In this document: in pieces, positions 25,057 through 36,609 of the stretch
Numbering within the stretch: the first letter of the stretch is position 1
Layout of the letters: each line of letters starts with the position of its first letter
Assembly (NCBI RefSeq): GCF_003202285.1
Contig: NZ_MASW01000001.1
Location: 744,001 to 808,000, forward strand
Direction: 5' to 3'
DNA from: Prauserella muralis
Lineage (GTDB): Bacteria; Actinomycetota; Actinomycetes; Mycobacteriales; Pseudonocardiaceae
DNA length: 64,000 bases
Notes under the pieces: generated by a model
Told to the model about the DNA's origin: nothing
Seen by the model: only the letters and a program-made list of their open reading frames with translations
Database searches by the model: none
Program-made: the position numbers and the translations under genes

Positions 25057-25716
25057 CTATCCGTAGGTGGCCTGGACCTCCACCTCGATCAGCCAGCCGG
25101 GAACGGCGAGGCCCGCGACCTCGGTGGTCGCGCGGGCAGGCCGCGCCCGGTTCGCCAGGTGGGGCGGGCCGGGTGAGCCGCTGCCGACCGGCACCGGCAC
25201 CGGTTCCCCGGTGACGAGGTCCACGTTGGCGAAGAACTGCCGGTACGCGCGGTTCCAGCCCGCGTAGTCGGCATCCGCCGCACCCGCGGTGCGCTTCAGA
25301 TAGCACTTCATGGTGATGACGTCCTGCGGCGTGACACCCATCTCCGTCAGGTTGGCCACGATGCGGTTCAGCGTGTTCCACGCCTGCGCCTCGGTGATCG
25401 TCACGCCCGCGGGGAGCACGCCGCCGGGAAACAGCGACGGGTCGACGTAGCGCTCGGGCGTCCCGGCCGGTGCTGCGGGGTTCGCGGCGGCCGGGCCGAG
25501 CCCGCTGCTGGTATAGACCGCCACCATGCCGCCGACCGCCACGCCACCCGCGATCGCCGGGTTGCTGTTGCCTTCCGGCAGGCTGAACCGCACCTCGTGC
25601 GGGCGAGGACCGGCGCCCCGCGGCGGCGAGGCCGACGCCGATCCCGCTCCGAGGCCGAGTGCGACGGCCGCGCCGCCTGCGACCGAGCCGAGTGCTCGCC
25701 GGGAGAACCTGTTCAT
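25057..25716 (-). CDS. Exported RidA-family protein
   Basis: 219 residues. The N-terminus MNRFSRRALGSVAGGAAVAL looks like a Tat signal (SRRALG, then a hydrophobic stretch and an Ala-x-Ala site near ASA). The RidA domain follows: QAWNTLNRIVANLTEMGVTPQDVITMKCYL, YRQFFANV, and the C-terminal PARATTEVAGL carrying the catalytic Arg. RidA proteins hydrolyse reactive enamines/imines to keto acids and ammonia and are normally cytosolic. The gene starts 5 bp after the amine oxidase gene, whose reaction makes imines, and both carry export signals, so they probably act in sequence outside the membrane. Confidence 0.88.
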   Translation of the reverse strand: MNRFSRRALGSVAGGAAVALGLGAGSASASPPRGAGPRPHEVRFSLPEGNSNPAIAGGVAVGGMVAVYTSSGLGPAAANPAAPAGTPERYVDPSLFPGGVLPAGVTITEAQAWNTLNRIVANLTEMGVTPQDVITMKCYLKRTAGAADADYAGWNRAYRQFFANVDLVTGEPVPVPVGSGSPGPPHLANRARPARATTEVAGLAVPGWLIEVEVQATYG

Positions 25717-25721
25717 CGTGC

Positions 25722-27323
25722 CTACCCTTCCGCCAGGACGCGTTCGTGGAGGTTCGTGACGACGTGGCGGGCCGAGTCGAACGCCCCCGCCTGCCACGCG
25801 ATGAAGTAGCTGAGCCAGTCGCCCGCGAAGTAGACGTGCCCCGCGGGCCGGTTCAGCAACGCGTACTCGCCGCTGGTGCGCGACGGCCAGCCGACCCAGC
25901 CGCCCTCGATGAACGGCGTGCGATGCCAGGCGACGGAGAAGGCGCTCGCCAGCTCGGCGCGGTACTTCTCGCCGTGGATCTTGACGCCCTGCGCGAGCGC
26001 CCGCTTCGTCCGCTCCGCGGGCGGGAGGTCGCCGTAGAGCTGCGCGTTGGCGCCCGTGTTGTAGTAGCCGACCACCACGCCACGCCTGCCGTGGAAACCG
26101 GCCGAGGGATACCAGATGTGCGCCAGGTCCAGGTCCGTCTCGGTGATGCCGCCGTAGATCCGCTCGTCCTCCTCCCACCAGCGGCGGCGGTACTCCAGGC
26201 CGATCTTGCCCACGGGGCTCGGCCGGGGGAAGCGCAGCGCGGCGGTGACGGCCGGGTCCAGGTTGCTCGGCACCTTCGCCATGAGGTGCGGCGGCAGGGT
26301 GGCGACGCAGAAGTCCGCCCGTTCCACCGTCTGCCGTCCCCTGGTGTCGCGGTGGACCACCTCGACACCGTCGGCGGTGTCGGTGAGCCGCACGACCTCG
26401 GCGCCGAGGCGGACCGTGTCCTTGCCGATGGCCCGGTATAGCGCGAGCGGAAGGGCGTCCATGCCGCCCACCGGCTGGAGCATGGTCATCGCCTGGTCGT
26501 AGCCGAACTCGAAGGAGAAGTACCGGCCGACCTGGCTGGCCAGCACCTGGGACAGCGACGGCGGCGGACCCAGCACCACCCCCGGCTGGTCGGCGGCGCC
26601 CGGCTCCACCGCGTAGCCGCGCCTGCTGGTGCCGGTGTAGGCGTAGCCCGACGCCTTGCCGCCGATGGCACCGAACCCGCCGAGGAAGGTCAGCAGGGCA
26701 TCCTTGTCCGTCGCGCTGAGCTGCTGGTCGAGCGCGCCCTGGTCAACGGCCTTGGCCAGCAGTTCCGACACGTAGCCGTACATGTCGGCCTTGGCGGTGC
26801 GGTACTGCTGCGGCGCCACACCGGTGGCCTCGTTGTAGATCAGCGCGTTCGCGTTGGCGTTGAGGAAGGTCTCCAGCGGCACGCCGAGCTCGCGGCAGTA
26901 GTCGAGCGTGATGTGCGACTGGGGCAGCCGGGCAGGCCCCGCGTTGAGGTAGCTGGACTCCTCGCGGCTGAACCGCGCGGTCTGGGTGTGCCCGTCGAGA
27001 TCGGTCTCGGTGGTGCCCGCCCGCACCGTCCAGTTCCGGCCGCCGATGCGGGTCTTGGCTTCCAGGATGGTGCACCGGTAGCCGGCCTTGCCCAGCTCGT
27101 AGGCGGTGGCGAGCCCGGCGATGCCCGCGCCGAGGATCACCACCCGCTTGCCGCGTTTGCCCGCGGCGAGATCACCCGGCCTCGGTGCGCGGTAGTCCGG
27201 CACCGCCAGCGCCTCGGGGGAGGCGACGAGCCCGAGCGCACGCATGGACTCGAACATCACTCCTGCCCCGCCCGCGACCCCGATCGATCGCAGCAGGGTT
27301 CGACGTGTCACAGAGGACCCCAA
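25722..27323 (-). CDS. Exported flavin amine/L-amino acid oxidase
   Basis: 533 residues. A Tat-type N-terminus (TRRTLLRSIGVAGGAGVMF) precedes the FAD dinucleotide fold VVILGAGIAGLATAYELGKAGYRCTILEA, followed by RIGGRNWTVR (the GG doublet motif), QPVGGMDALPLALYRAIG and the C-terminal VYFAGDWLSYFIAWQAGAFDSA. This is the monoamine oxidase / L-amino acid oxidase family: an amine is oxidised to an imine with release of H2O2. The partner RidA-type gene follows after 5 bp. Substrate range is not visible. Ordinary codon use and GC for the window. Confidence 0.9.
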   Translation of the reverse strand: MGSSVTRRTLLRSIGVAGGAGVMFESMRALGLVASPEALAVPDYRAPRPGDLAAGKRGKRVVILGAGIAGLATAYELGKAGYRCTILEAKTRIGGRNWTVRAGTTETDLDGHTQTARFSREESSYLNAGPARLPQSHITLDYCRELGVPLETFLNANANALIYNEATGVAPQQYRTAKADMYGYVSELLAKAVDQGALDQQLSATDKDALLTFLGGFGAIGGKASGYAYTGTSRRGYAVEPGAADQPGVVLGPPPSLSQVLASQVGRYFSFEFGYDQAMTMLQPVGGMDALPLALYRAIGKDTVRLGAEVVRLTDTADGVEVVHRDTRGRQTVERADFCVATLPPHLMAKVPSNLDPAVTAALRFPRPSPVGKIGLEYRRRWWEEDERIYGGITETDLDLAHIWYPSAGFHGRRGVVVGYYNTGANAQLYGDLPPAERTKRALAQGVKIHGEKYRAELASAFSVAWHRTPFIEGGWVGWPSRTSGEYALLNRPAGHVYFAGDWLSYFIAWQAGAFDSARHVVTNLHERVLAEG

Positions 27324-27452
27324 TGCAAGCTCCCTTCGCCCTGATGGCGAGGAGAAGCCTGATCGGCGTCGTCACCTGTTCGAGTGACGCTTCGATGTCG
27401 TACTTGTTGGTAAGGCCAAGGAATCAGCCGTGCGGCCGTAACCGCCCGTTCT

Positions 27453-28016
27453 TCAGGACAGGCCGAGATCGTCGAGGCCGAGCAGCGAGCGGTAGGGCAG
27501 CCCCTCCTTCTCGATGGCTTCCCTGGCGCCCGTGCCGCGATCGACCACGGTGGCCACGCCCACCACGGTGGCGCCCGCCTCGTTCAGCGCCTCGACGGCC
27601 GTGAGCACGCTGCCTCCGGTGGTGGACGTGTCCTCCACGGCGAGCACGCGCTGTCCCGCGACCTCCATGCCCTCGATGCGGCGCTGCATCCCGTGCTCCT
27701 TCACCGACTTGCGCACGACGAAGGCATCGAGCACCACGCCATCGGCGGCGGCCGAGTGCAGCATCGCGGTGGCCACCGGATCGGCGCCGAGGGTGAGGCC
27801 GCCGACGGCCACGTAGTCCCAGTCGGCCGTCAGCTGCCGCAGCAGGGTGCCGATGAGCGGCGCCGCCGCGTGATGCAGCGTCGCCCGGCGGAGGTCCACG
27901 TAGTAGTCGGCCTCCTTGCCGGAGGCAAGCGTGACCTTGCCGCGCACCACGCACAGCTCGTTGACCAGCCGAGCCAGTTCGATCTTCGCCGCTTGATCCA
28001 GGGAGGGGTTCGCCAC
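27453..28016 (-). CDS. pyrE: Orotate phosphoribosyltransferase
   Basis: 187 residues. Substrate and PRPP motifs: VTLASGKEADYYVDLRRATLH, GGLTLGADPVATA, VRKSVKEHG, and the PRPP loop VLAVEDTSTTGGSVLTAVEAL. The enzyme makes OMP from orotate and PRPP in pyrimidine synthesis. I start at GTG 28016 (VANPSLDQ); upstream in-frame codons would overlap the promoter, where a TAAAAC hexamer suggests a leaderless message. In this genome pyrE is separate from the main pyr operon, which is common in actinobacteria. Confidence 0.92.
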   Translation of the reverse strand: MANPSLDQAAKIELARLVNELCVVRGKVTLASGKEADYYVDLRRATLHHAAAPLIGTLLRQLTADWDYVAVGGLTLGADPVATAMLHSAAADGVVLDAFVVRKSVKEHGMQRRIEGMEVAGQRVLAVEDTSTTGGSVLTAVEALNEAGATVVGVATVVDRGTGAREAIEKEGLPYRSLLGLDDLGLS

Positions 28017-28044
28017 GACCCGGAGTTTTACATACGGCCGTGGC

Positions 28045-28812
28045 TCAGGTGCGGTCGCGACCCGCGAACCTGCCACCGAGCCTGCGCACGAGCTCCCGGG
28101 GCAGCAGCCTGCCGATCGCCACCACGACCTTGTAGCGCAGGCTCGGCACCGAAAGGGCCTTGCCGCGGCGCAGGTCGGCCAGCGCCTCGCGCACCACCTG
28201 GTCCGCGTCCAGCCAGAACGCCCTCGGACCCGTCTTCTCCAGCCCGGCCCGCTCGTGGAACTCGGTGTCGGTGAAGCCGGGGCACACCGCCAGCACGCGC
28301 ACCCCCGAGCCGTGCAACGCCGAGGCCAGGCCGTCGGAGAAGGACGTCACCCACGCCTTGCTCGCCGTGTACGTCGAGCCGCGCCCCGAGAAGAACCCGG
28401 CCACGCTGGACACGTTGACGATGTCGCCCCGCCCGCGCGCCAGCATCCCGGGCACGGCGGCCCTGGTGAGCCGCAGCACGGCGGTGACGTTGACGTCGAG
28501 CTGGTGCTGCAGCCGCTCCACGGGCACGGTCCACAACTCGCCCGAGAGACCCAGCCCGGCGTTGTTCACCAGCAGGTCCACCTCCTCGGTCGCGAGCCGG
28601 TCCTCGACGGCGGCCCTGCCCTCGGCGGTGGCCAGGTCGGCGGCGAGCACGTCCACCGGCACCCCGTGCGCGGCGGCCAGCTCCTCGGCCCGGCTCGCGA
28701 GCCGCTCGGAGTCCCTGGCCACGAGAAGCAGGTCGTAGTGCTCGGCGGCGAGCCTGCGGGCGAACGCGGCGCCGATGCCCGCGGTGGCTCCGGTGATCAC
28801 GGCTAAGGGCAT
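28045..28812 (-). CDS. Short-chain dehydrogenase/reductase
   Basis: 255 residues of a classical SDR: cofactor motif [27 protein letters not shown], catalytic Ser in [14 protein letters not shown] and YTASK (Tyr and Lys), then [10 protein letters not shown]. The Arg after DLLLVAR favours NADP(H). A basic C-terminal tail after residue 225 might touch the membrane, as in the DltE/YqjQ-like subgroup. ATG 28812 gives the usual N-terminus [12 protein letters not shown]. It is 28 bp upstream of pyrE, in the same orientation, but the pyrE promoter appears separate. Substrate unknown. Confidence 0.9.
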   Translation of the reverse strand: MPLAVITGATAGIGAAFARRLAAEHYDLLLVARDSERLASRAEELAAAHGVPVDVLAADLATAEGRAAVEDRLATEEVDLLVNNAGLGLSGELWTVPVERLQHQLDVNVTAVLRLTRAAVPGMLARGRGDIVNVSSVAGFFSGRGSTYTASKAWVTSFSDGLASALHGSGVRVLAVCPGFTDTEFHERAGLEKTGPRAFWLDADQVVREALADLRRGKALSVPSLRYKVVVAIGRLLPRELVRRLGGRFAGRDRT

Positions 28813-28931
28813 GCCCACACGGTAGCGACACCCGTTCGGGTGGGCGCGGGACGGACCGATCGGGACACGCAGTATCGTCGGCAAGCCAGTTGGGGTAACA
28901 CCGAACCCACCCAGACGAGGTAGCACTCCAG

Positions 28932-29243
28932 ATGGAGAACACCGCCATCGACTACCTGTCGTTCGTCCGCGGCTTTCTCGCGGCGACCGACACCCCCGCC
29001 GGTGCGCAGGACACGGTGTCCCCCGCGCCGGGCGCGGCCGTGGACCCCGACTCCTACGCGGCGGGCTACGCCGCGGGCTGCCGCTGCGGCAACGTCCCGG
29101 TGACCCGGTACCGGGAGCTGTCGGTGCGGGACGACGGCCGGTTCACCGGCACGCTCGACCTCACCGACCTCGCCCCCCTTCCGGGCGCCGCGGCGGCCGA
29201 CGAGCCGCCGGTGCTGTCCGGCACGCTGGACCTGGGTTTCTAG
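28932..29243 (+). CDS. Hypothetical protein, 103 aa
   Basis: Small acidic protein with [16 protein letters not shown] at the start, a [30 protein letters not shown] middle with two close Cys (shown in part), and two short copies of GTLDL near the end ([10 protein letters not shown] and LSGTLDLGF). No membrane segment or signal. The ATG is preceded by GAGG. I do not recognise a family. It is divergent from the SDR gene and its 3' end overlaps the next, convergent gene by 4 bp. Confidence 0.6.
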   Translation: MENTAIDYLSFVRGFLAATDTPAGAQDTVSPAPGAAVDPDSYAAGYAAGCRCGNVPVTRYRELSVRDDGRFTGTLDLTDLAPLPGAAAADEPPVLSGTLDLGF

Positions 29244-29947
29244 AAGCCCTGCTGGCGGGCGCGCTCCTCGGTGGTCGGCTCCGGCTCCCGCTGGTGATGG
29301 CTGCCGTACTCGCCGTCAAAAGGGTCGACGATGTCGGCGATCTCGCCGAGGTCGCGCAGCAGCCGCTCCAGCCGCGACGGCCCGACGTTCGGCGCGACGC
29401 TGGCGAGCACCCACTCGTTCTCCAGCCACGCCACGCCGACGTCACCGCCGAGCGCGTCGGCGGCGTCCACCAGCTCCTGCGTGATGAGGTTGCGCGCGGC
29501 CGTGACGTCGTCGGCGAAGGCGTAACGCTGGCCGACCGGACCCAGCAGCTCCGGCATCTCGGCACGCTGGAAGGGCACGCTCGCCAGCCACAGTTCGAGC
29601 AGCACAGGGTGGATGCGGTTGCACCGCACCGCCACCACGACGGCGGGGATGAGGCTGTCGGCCTCGATGTCGAACACGAACACCGGGCGGCGGCCGTCGG
29701 AGGTGAACGTCGAACCGGCGACCACGTTGATCGCCGCCTCCGCCCCGAAGTAGCCGATCGCGCCGCCCGACCACTGCTTCGGCAGCCGCTCGTCCTCCTC
29801 GACGTACTGCCATCCACGCAGCTCGGCCCAGCGTGCGCGCTCGCGGTTGCGCGAGCTCTCCCTGGCTCTGTCGACCAGGAGCAGGGCGAGCCCGGCGACC
29901 GCGGCGGCGGCGGCGATGACGAACCAGATCCACGCTGGAATACCCAC
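29240..29947 (-). CDS. Membrane-anchored protein, unknown
   Basis: 235 residues from GTG 29947, which lies 11-12 nt after a TACCCT hexamer. One N-terminal membrane helix (WIWFVIAAAAAVAGLALLLV) is followed by a basic stop-transfer segment and a soluble domain with RARWAELRGWQYVEEDERLP, VFVFDIEADSL and NEWVLASVAPNVGPSRLERLLRDLGEIAD. The layout matches uncharacterised actinobacterial proteins whose cytosolic part follows one anchor. Function unknown. Confidence 0.72.
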   Translation of the reverse strand: MGIPAWIWFVIAAAAAVAGLALLLVDRARESSRNRERARWAELRGWQYVEEDERLPKQWSGGAIGYFGAEAAINVVAGSTFTSDGRRPVFVFDIEADSLIPAVVVAVRCNRIHPVLLELWLASVPFQRAEMPELLGPVGQRYAFADDVTAARNLITQELVDAADALGGDVGVAWLENEWVLASVAPNVGPSRLERLLRDLGEIADIVDPFDGEYGSHHQREPEPTTEERARQQGF

Positions 29948-30019
29948 GGCGACCAGGGTATCCCTCACGGCCCGCCGACCAAGATCAGCGGGCCGTGTCG
30001 GGAGCACCCGTTCCGGGGG

Positions 30020-32620
<2,601 letters not shown>

Positions 32621-32710
32621 CCCCTCACCTCTGGTCCTCAGGATCCCCGTGGGACAAGCCTCCCGCACGGGTGTCCGCACGAGCCTGTCGCCATGCATAA
32701 CGTCATAAAA

Positions 32711-32731
32711 GTTGAGTGTGTTCCGCTCAAG
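32711..32731. promoter_or_regulatory. HAIR operator (HspR site) of clpB
   Basis: GTTGAGT-N7-GCTCAAG, matching the HspR inverted repeat CTTGAGT-N7-ACTCAAG with two outer-arm changes. Located in the clpB promoter region, as in Streptomyces and mycobacteria. Confidence 0.9.
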
Positions 32732-32823
32732 TCTGCCTTTTTGGGCCATTCGCAAGCAACAACGGGTAACAAGTAGCCCCTGCCTCTTGTCAGGACTGCC
32801 CCTTTGGGGTCAACTACCGGACC

Positions 32824-34413
32824 ATGTCTGTCATCACCACATTGGCTGGTTCGAGCCCACCGGCCGACTCCGCCACCCACGTCCTCGCCGCCGAGGGGGG
32901 AACCCTCGCCTCGATCGAGGAGTGGATCAATGACGTGTTCACCCCGATCTCGGACGGGCTCTCCGAGTTCGTGTTCGCCGAGCTGACGTTCGGCAGCATC
33001 TCGTTCCCGTGGATCGTCGGCTGGCTTGTCCTCGCCGCGACCGTGTTCACGATCTACTTCGGCTTCGTCCAGTTCCGGAAGTTCAAACTGGCGACCGAGA
33101 TCGTGCGGGGCAAGTACACGCGCGCCGACGAGCCAGGGGAGATCAACCACTTCCAGGCCCTGAGCTCGGCCGTCTCCGGCACCGTCGGCCTCGGCAACAT
33201 CGCGGGTGTCGGTGTCGCGGTGACCATCGGTGGTGCGGGCGCCACGTTCTGGATGATCCTCGCCGGCCTGCTCGGCATGTGCACCAAGTTCGTGGAGTGC
33301 ACCCTCGGTGTGAAGTACCGGGAGACGCACGAGGACGGCACGGTGTCCGGCGGCCCGATGCACTACCTGCGCAAGGGCCTCGCCGAGCGGTTCGGCGGCG
33401 GCTTCGGCGCCGGGCTCGGCAAGGTGCTCGCCGTGCTGGCGGCCATCATGCTGCTGTTCTTCGCCCTGGCAGGCGGCAACATGTTCCAGGCCAACCAGAC
33501 CTTCGCGCAGCTGCGTGACGTCACCGGCGGCGACGACGGCTTCCTGGGCACCGACGGCGCCGCGTTCGTCTTCGGCGTCCTGCTCGCCGTGCTGGTCGGC
33601 GCGGTGATCATCGGCGGGATCAAGTCGATCGGCGCGGTGACCAGCCGGCTCGTGCCCTCGATGGCGGTCATCTACATCGCCGCGTGCCTCATCGTCATCC
33701 TGGTGAACATCACCGACGTGCCCGCCGCGATCGGCGACATCGTCACCGGGGCGTTCGCGCCGGAGAGCGTGGCCGGTGGCGCGATCGGCGCCCTGATCGT
33801 CGGCTTCCAGCGTGCGGCGTTCTCCAACGAGGCGGGCCTGGGCTCGGCGCCCATCGCCCACTCCGCGGTGAGGACGAAGAACCCCATCACCGAGGGCTAC
33901 GTCGCTCTGCTCGAGCCGTTCATCGACACGGTCGTCGTCTGCACGATGACCGCGCTGACCATCGTCATCGCCAAGACCCAGTTCTGGGAGAACGCCAAGC
34001 AGACGGTGTTCGAGGGCGGCGAGACGCCGGACGGCGTGACGGTCACCTCGGAGTCCTTCGCGACGGTGCTGCCGTGGTTCCCGTACGTGCTCACCGTGGC
34101 GGTGGCGCTCTTCGCGCTGTCGACGATGATCACCTGGGGCTACTACGGCCAGAAGGCGTGGACGTTCCTGTTCGGCAAGAGCCGCACCAGCGAACGCGTC
34201 TACCAGGTGATCTTCTGCCTGTTCATCGTGGCAGGCTCCGTGCTGACCCTGGGCAGCGTGCTCAGCTTCGCCGACGCGGTGCTGTTCCTGCTGGCGCTGT
34301 TCAACATCATCGGTCTCTACCTGCTGGTGCCGGTGGTCAAGCGGGAGGTCAAGGACTTCGCCGCCAAGATGCGTTCCGGCGAGGTGCAGAAGCAGGAGAA
34401 GGTCAAGAGCTGA
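32824..34413 (+). CDS. Alanine/glycine:cation symporter (AGCS)
   Basis: 529 residues, about 11 membrane segments. AGCS signatures are SGTVGLGNIAGVGVAVTIGG, FWMILAGLLGMCTKFVECTL, the GGPMHYLRKGL loop, and FQRAAFSNEAGLGSAPIAHS. It imports alanine or glycine with Na+ (or H+). The ATG lies 203 bp from the divergent clpB start. A perfect hairpin terminator follows the gene, so it is monocistronic. An extended hydrophilic N-terminus of about 55 residues precedes the first helix. Confidence 0.93.
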   Translation: MSVITTLAGSSPPADSATHVLAAEGGTLASIEEWINDVFTPISDGLSEFVFAELTFGSISFPWIVGWLVLAATVFTIYFGFVQFRKFKLATEIVRGKYTRADEPGEINHFQALSSAVSGTVGLGNIAGVGVAVTIGGAGATFWMILAGLLGMCTKFVECTLGVKYRETHEDGTVSGGPMHYLRKGLAERFGGGFGAGLGKVLAVLAAIMLLFFALAGGNMFQANQTFAQLRDVTGGDDGFLGTDGAAFVFGVLLAVLVGAVIIGGIKSIGAVTSRLVPSMAVIYIAACLIVILVNITDVPAAIGDIVTGAFAPESVAGGAIGALIVGFQRAAFSNEAGLGSAPIAHSAVRTKNPITEGYVALLEPFIDTVVVCTMTALTIVIAKTQFWENAKQTVFEGGETPDGVTVTSESFATVLPWFPYVLTVAVALFALSTMITWGYYGQKAWTFLFGKSRTSERVYQVIFCLFIVAGSVLTLGSVLSFADAVLFLLALFNIIGLYLLVPVVKREVKDFAAKMRSGEVQKQEKVKS

Positions 34414-34447
34414 CGCGTCCGCGCGTCACTCGCCACCGCGAGAAACC

Positions 34448-34487
34448 AGGCCCGGTGCCGACGTTGCCGTCGGCACCGGGCCTTTTT
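34448..34487 (+). terminator. Intrinsic terminator after the AGCS gene
   Basis: AGGCCCGGTGCCGAC and its exact complement form a 15-bp stem with the loop GTTGCC, followed by five T. It is the clearest rho-independent terminator in the window. Confidence 0.95.
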
Positions 34488-34687
34488 CTGCCGCCCCTGC
34501 CACAGTGACGGACAGTTAGTTGTCTGATACAAACGAACTGGACCGAGGAGTGAGCTACGACACTTATCCCCGCCTTTTGCCACCCATCTGGAGCAACCCG
34601 GAGCGGACAACCTTCCCATCGGCTACCGCCCAGCCGTCACGGAACCTAGTGTTGGCCGGAGCGCTTGCCTGGAAAGGTGGAATAATC

Positions 34688-34765
34688 ATGGGCACTTCGC
34701 AGTCATGGTGGGTCACTGACCTGCTGAAGCCGACGAAGACCCCCGTGTCACCCATTCGTGAATAA
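34688..34765 (+). CDS. Candidate 25-residue peptide gene
   Basis: ATG 34688 opens a 25-codon frame ending TAA, encoding MGTSQSWWVTDLLKPTKTPV followed by SPIRE. A GGAAAGGTGG ribosome site lies 7-10 bases upstream and a TAGTGT -10-like hexamer about 35 bp upstream. The frame stays open upstream to a TTG at 34520, but that part has no ribosome site and an unlikely composition. The 420-bp gap between the AGCS terminator and the globin gene has lower GC than its surroundings and no other gene. The tandem Trp could suggest a leader peptide; no attenuator hairpin is obvious. Not recognised. Confidence 0.5.
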   Translation: MGTSQSWWVTDLLKPTKTPVSPIRE

Positions 34766-34834
34766 TCGCGAGCGTGATTCTGTGACTGTGTGTATGCATC
34801 CGCGCGGCCGAGTCGGTCACACTGGAGCAGACGG

Positions 34835-36010
34835 ATGACAGCCGACGCGGTCAGTCCACTACCTCGGGTGGCACCGCCCCGCGAGGCGCCACCTGCTGTC
34901 ACGGCCATGGTGAAGCTGATTCGCGACACCTGGCAGCTGGCCGAGCCGTACACGCCGGAGATCTCGCAGTTCTTCTACGGCATGCTGTTCACGCTCGCGC
35001 CCGCCACCCGCGACTTCTTCCCCATCAACATGGAGGTGCAGCGCGGCAGGCTCGTGCGGGCGCTCGTGCACGTCGTGCAACTCGTGGACCGGCCGGACGA
35101 CCTCGCGCCCTTCCTGCGCCAGCTCGGCCGTGACCACCGCAAGTTCGGCGTGGTGCCGAAGCACTACGAGGCCGTCGGCACGGCGCTGCTGGCCGCACTG
35201 AAGCGCCACCTCGGCGACGCGTGGACTCCGCAGGTGGAACGTGCCTGGGCCGAGGCGTACACGATCATCGCCCGCGCGATGCAGGAGGCGGCCGCCGCCG
35301 ACGAGTACCCGGCGAGCTGGACCGGCACGGTCGCCGAGCACCGGCGGCTCAGCTGGGACCTCGCGCTCATCCGGGTGGAACCCGAGCACCACATCCCGTA
35401 CCGGGCCGGGCAGTACCTGAGCGTGGAGGTGCCGCAGCGGCCGCGGCTGTGGCGTTACCTGTCCCCGGCCAACGCGCCGCGCGACGACGGTTCGCTGGAG
35501 TTCCACGTCCGCGCCGTCGACGGCGGCTGGGTGTCGCGGGCGATCGTCAGCCACACGCAGAGCGGCGACGTGTGGCGCATCGGTCCGCCGATGGGGCGGA
35601 TGGCGGTGGACCGCCAGACCGGCCGCGACGTGCTCATGGTCGCGGGCGGCACGGGTGTCGCGCCGCTGCGGGCGATCCTGGACGACCTCGGCCGCTGGGG
35701 GACCAACCCGCACGTCACGCTGTTCTACGGCGGTGCCACCAGCGACGACCTGTACGACCTCGAGCAACTGCGCGCGCTCGCCTCGACGAACCCGTGGCTC
35801 ACCGTGCACCCGGTGGTGGAGCACGGCGAGGGGCTGCCCGGCTTCGAGCACGGCACGCTGGCCGACGTGGTGACCCGGCACGGCGCGTGGCCCGGCCACG
35901 ACGTGCTGGTGTCCGGCTCACCCGCGATGATCCGCGCCACGGTGTCGCGGATGCTGGTCGCGGGAACGGCGCTGGACCAGATCCGGTACGACCCTTTTAC
36001 GATCGACTGA
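34835..36010 (+). CDS. Flavohemoglobin-like protein
   Basis: 391 residues. The globin domain (1-150) has FFYGMLFTLAP with the B10 Tyr and proximal His in GRDHRKFGV; the FAD domain has YRAGQYLSV and WRYLSPAN; the NAD domain has VAGGTGVAPLRAIL and FYGGATSDDLYDL. Flavohemoglobins detoxify nitric oxide to nitrate using O2 and NAD(P)H. The usual FAD motif RxYS reads RYLS here, so this belongs to a divergent actinobacterial branch and the activity may differ. ATG 34835 follows GGAG at seven bases. No NsrR-type site was seen. Convergent with the hspR end of the chaperone operon. Confidence 0.87.
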   Translation: MTADAVSPLPRVAPPREAPPAVTAMVKLIRDTWQLAEPYTPEISQFFYGMLFTLAPATRDFFPINMEVQRGRLVRALVHVVQLVDRPDDLAPFLRQLGRDHRKFGVVPKHYEAVGTALLAALKRHLGDAWTPQVERAWAEAYTIIARAMQEAAAADEYPASWTGTVAEHRRLSWDLALIRVEPEHHIPYRAGQYLSVEVPQRPRLWRYLSPANAPRDDGSLEFHVRAVDGGWVSRAIVSHTQSGDVWRIGPPMGRMAVDRQTGRDVLMVAGGTGVAPLRAILDDLGRWGTNPHVTLFYGGATSDDLYDLEQLRALASTNPWLTVHPVVEHGEGLPGFEHGTLADVVTRHGAWPGHDVLVSGSPAMIRATVSRMLVAGTALDQIRYDPFTID

Positions 36011-36101
36011 GGCGGGAGATCAAAGGCACCGCCGCGAAGCCGTCCGCCGAAGGAGAGACACGCGGCGCTGAGCTTGCGAAGCGCCGCCCAACAAACACCG
36101 A

Positions 36102-36164
36102 CTGAGCGCAGAACTCGCGGGCCTGAGCGCAGAACTCGCGGACCTGAGCGCAGGACTCGCGGTC
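36102..36164. repeat. Three 21-bp tandem repeats
   Basis: Three head-to-tail copies of CTGAGCGCAGAACTCGCGG plus two variable bases (36102-36122, 36123-36143, 36144-36164), with a single base change in the third. They fill the gap between the convergent globin and hspR genes; the last base pair touches the hspR stop. No hairpin is formed by one unit. Confidence 0.85.
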
Positions 36165-36609
36165 AGCGGCGCCGGGGGCGCCATACCACCAGCGCGTTCT
36201 CCGTGCGGACCGGCACCAGGTCCCTGCGGTACGAGGCGTGCACCGCAGCGGCGGCCTGCTCGGCGGCCGCGTAGGCGGAGGCGAGCTCCTCGGTCAGCTC
36301 CTGCACCCGGTGCTGCAGGGCCTCGACGTGGTTCTCGAGCTCGATGATCCGCTTGATGCCCGCGAGGTTGACGCCCTCCTCCTGGGAGAGCCGCTGCACC
36401 TCCCGCAGCTGGGCGATGTCGCGCATCGAGTACCGGCGCCCGCCGCCGGGCGTGCGGCCCGGCGACACCAGTCCCAGCCGGTCGTAGGAGCGCAGCGTCT
36501 GGGCGTGCAGGCCGGAGAGCTGCGCCGCGACCGAGATCACGAACACGGGCGTGTCCTCGGTCGCGCCGTGCGGCAGCCCACCGGGAAACGCGGATCCGGA
36601 ACCGAACAT
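36163..36609 (-). CDS. hspR: Heat-shock repressor HspR
   Basis: 148 residues. MerR-type winged helix: FVISVAAQLSGLHAQTLRSYDRLGLVSPGRTPGGGRRYS, then RDIAQLREVQRLSQEEGVNLAGIKRIIELE and a coiled-coil C-terminus. HspR binds HAIR elements with DnaK as co-repressor, so free DnaK sets expression. The ATG overlaps the dnaJ stop by one base, completing dnaK-grpE-dnaJ-hspR. Three HAIR sites in this window are its expected targets. Confidence 0.95.
   Translation of the reverse strand: MFGSGSAFPGGLPHGATEDTPVFVISVAAQLSGLHAQTLRSYDRLGLVSPGRTPGGGRRYSMRDIAQLREVQRLSQEEGVNLAGIKRIIELENHVEALQHRVQELTEELASAYAAAEQAAAAVHASYRRDLVPVRTENALVVWRPRRR

Noticed and set aside
36102-36164. 21-bp repeats as a CRISPR array
   Set aside because: The copies are head-to-tail without spacers and no cas gene is present.
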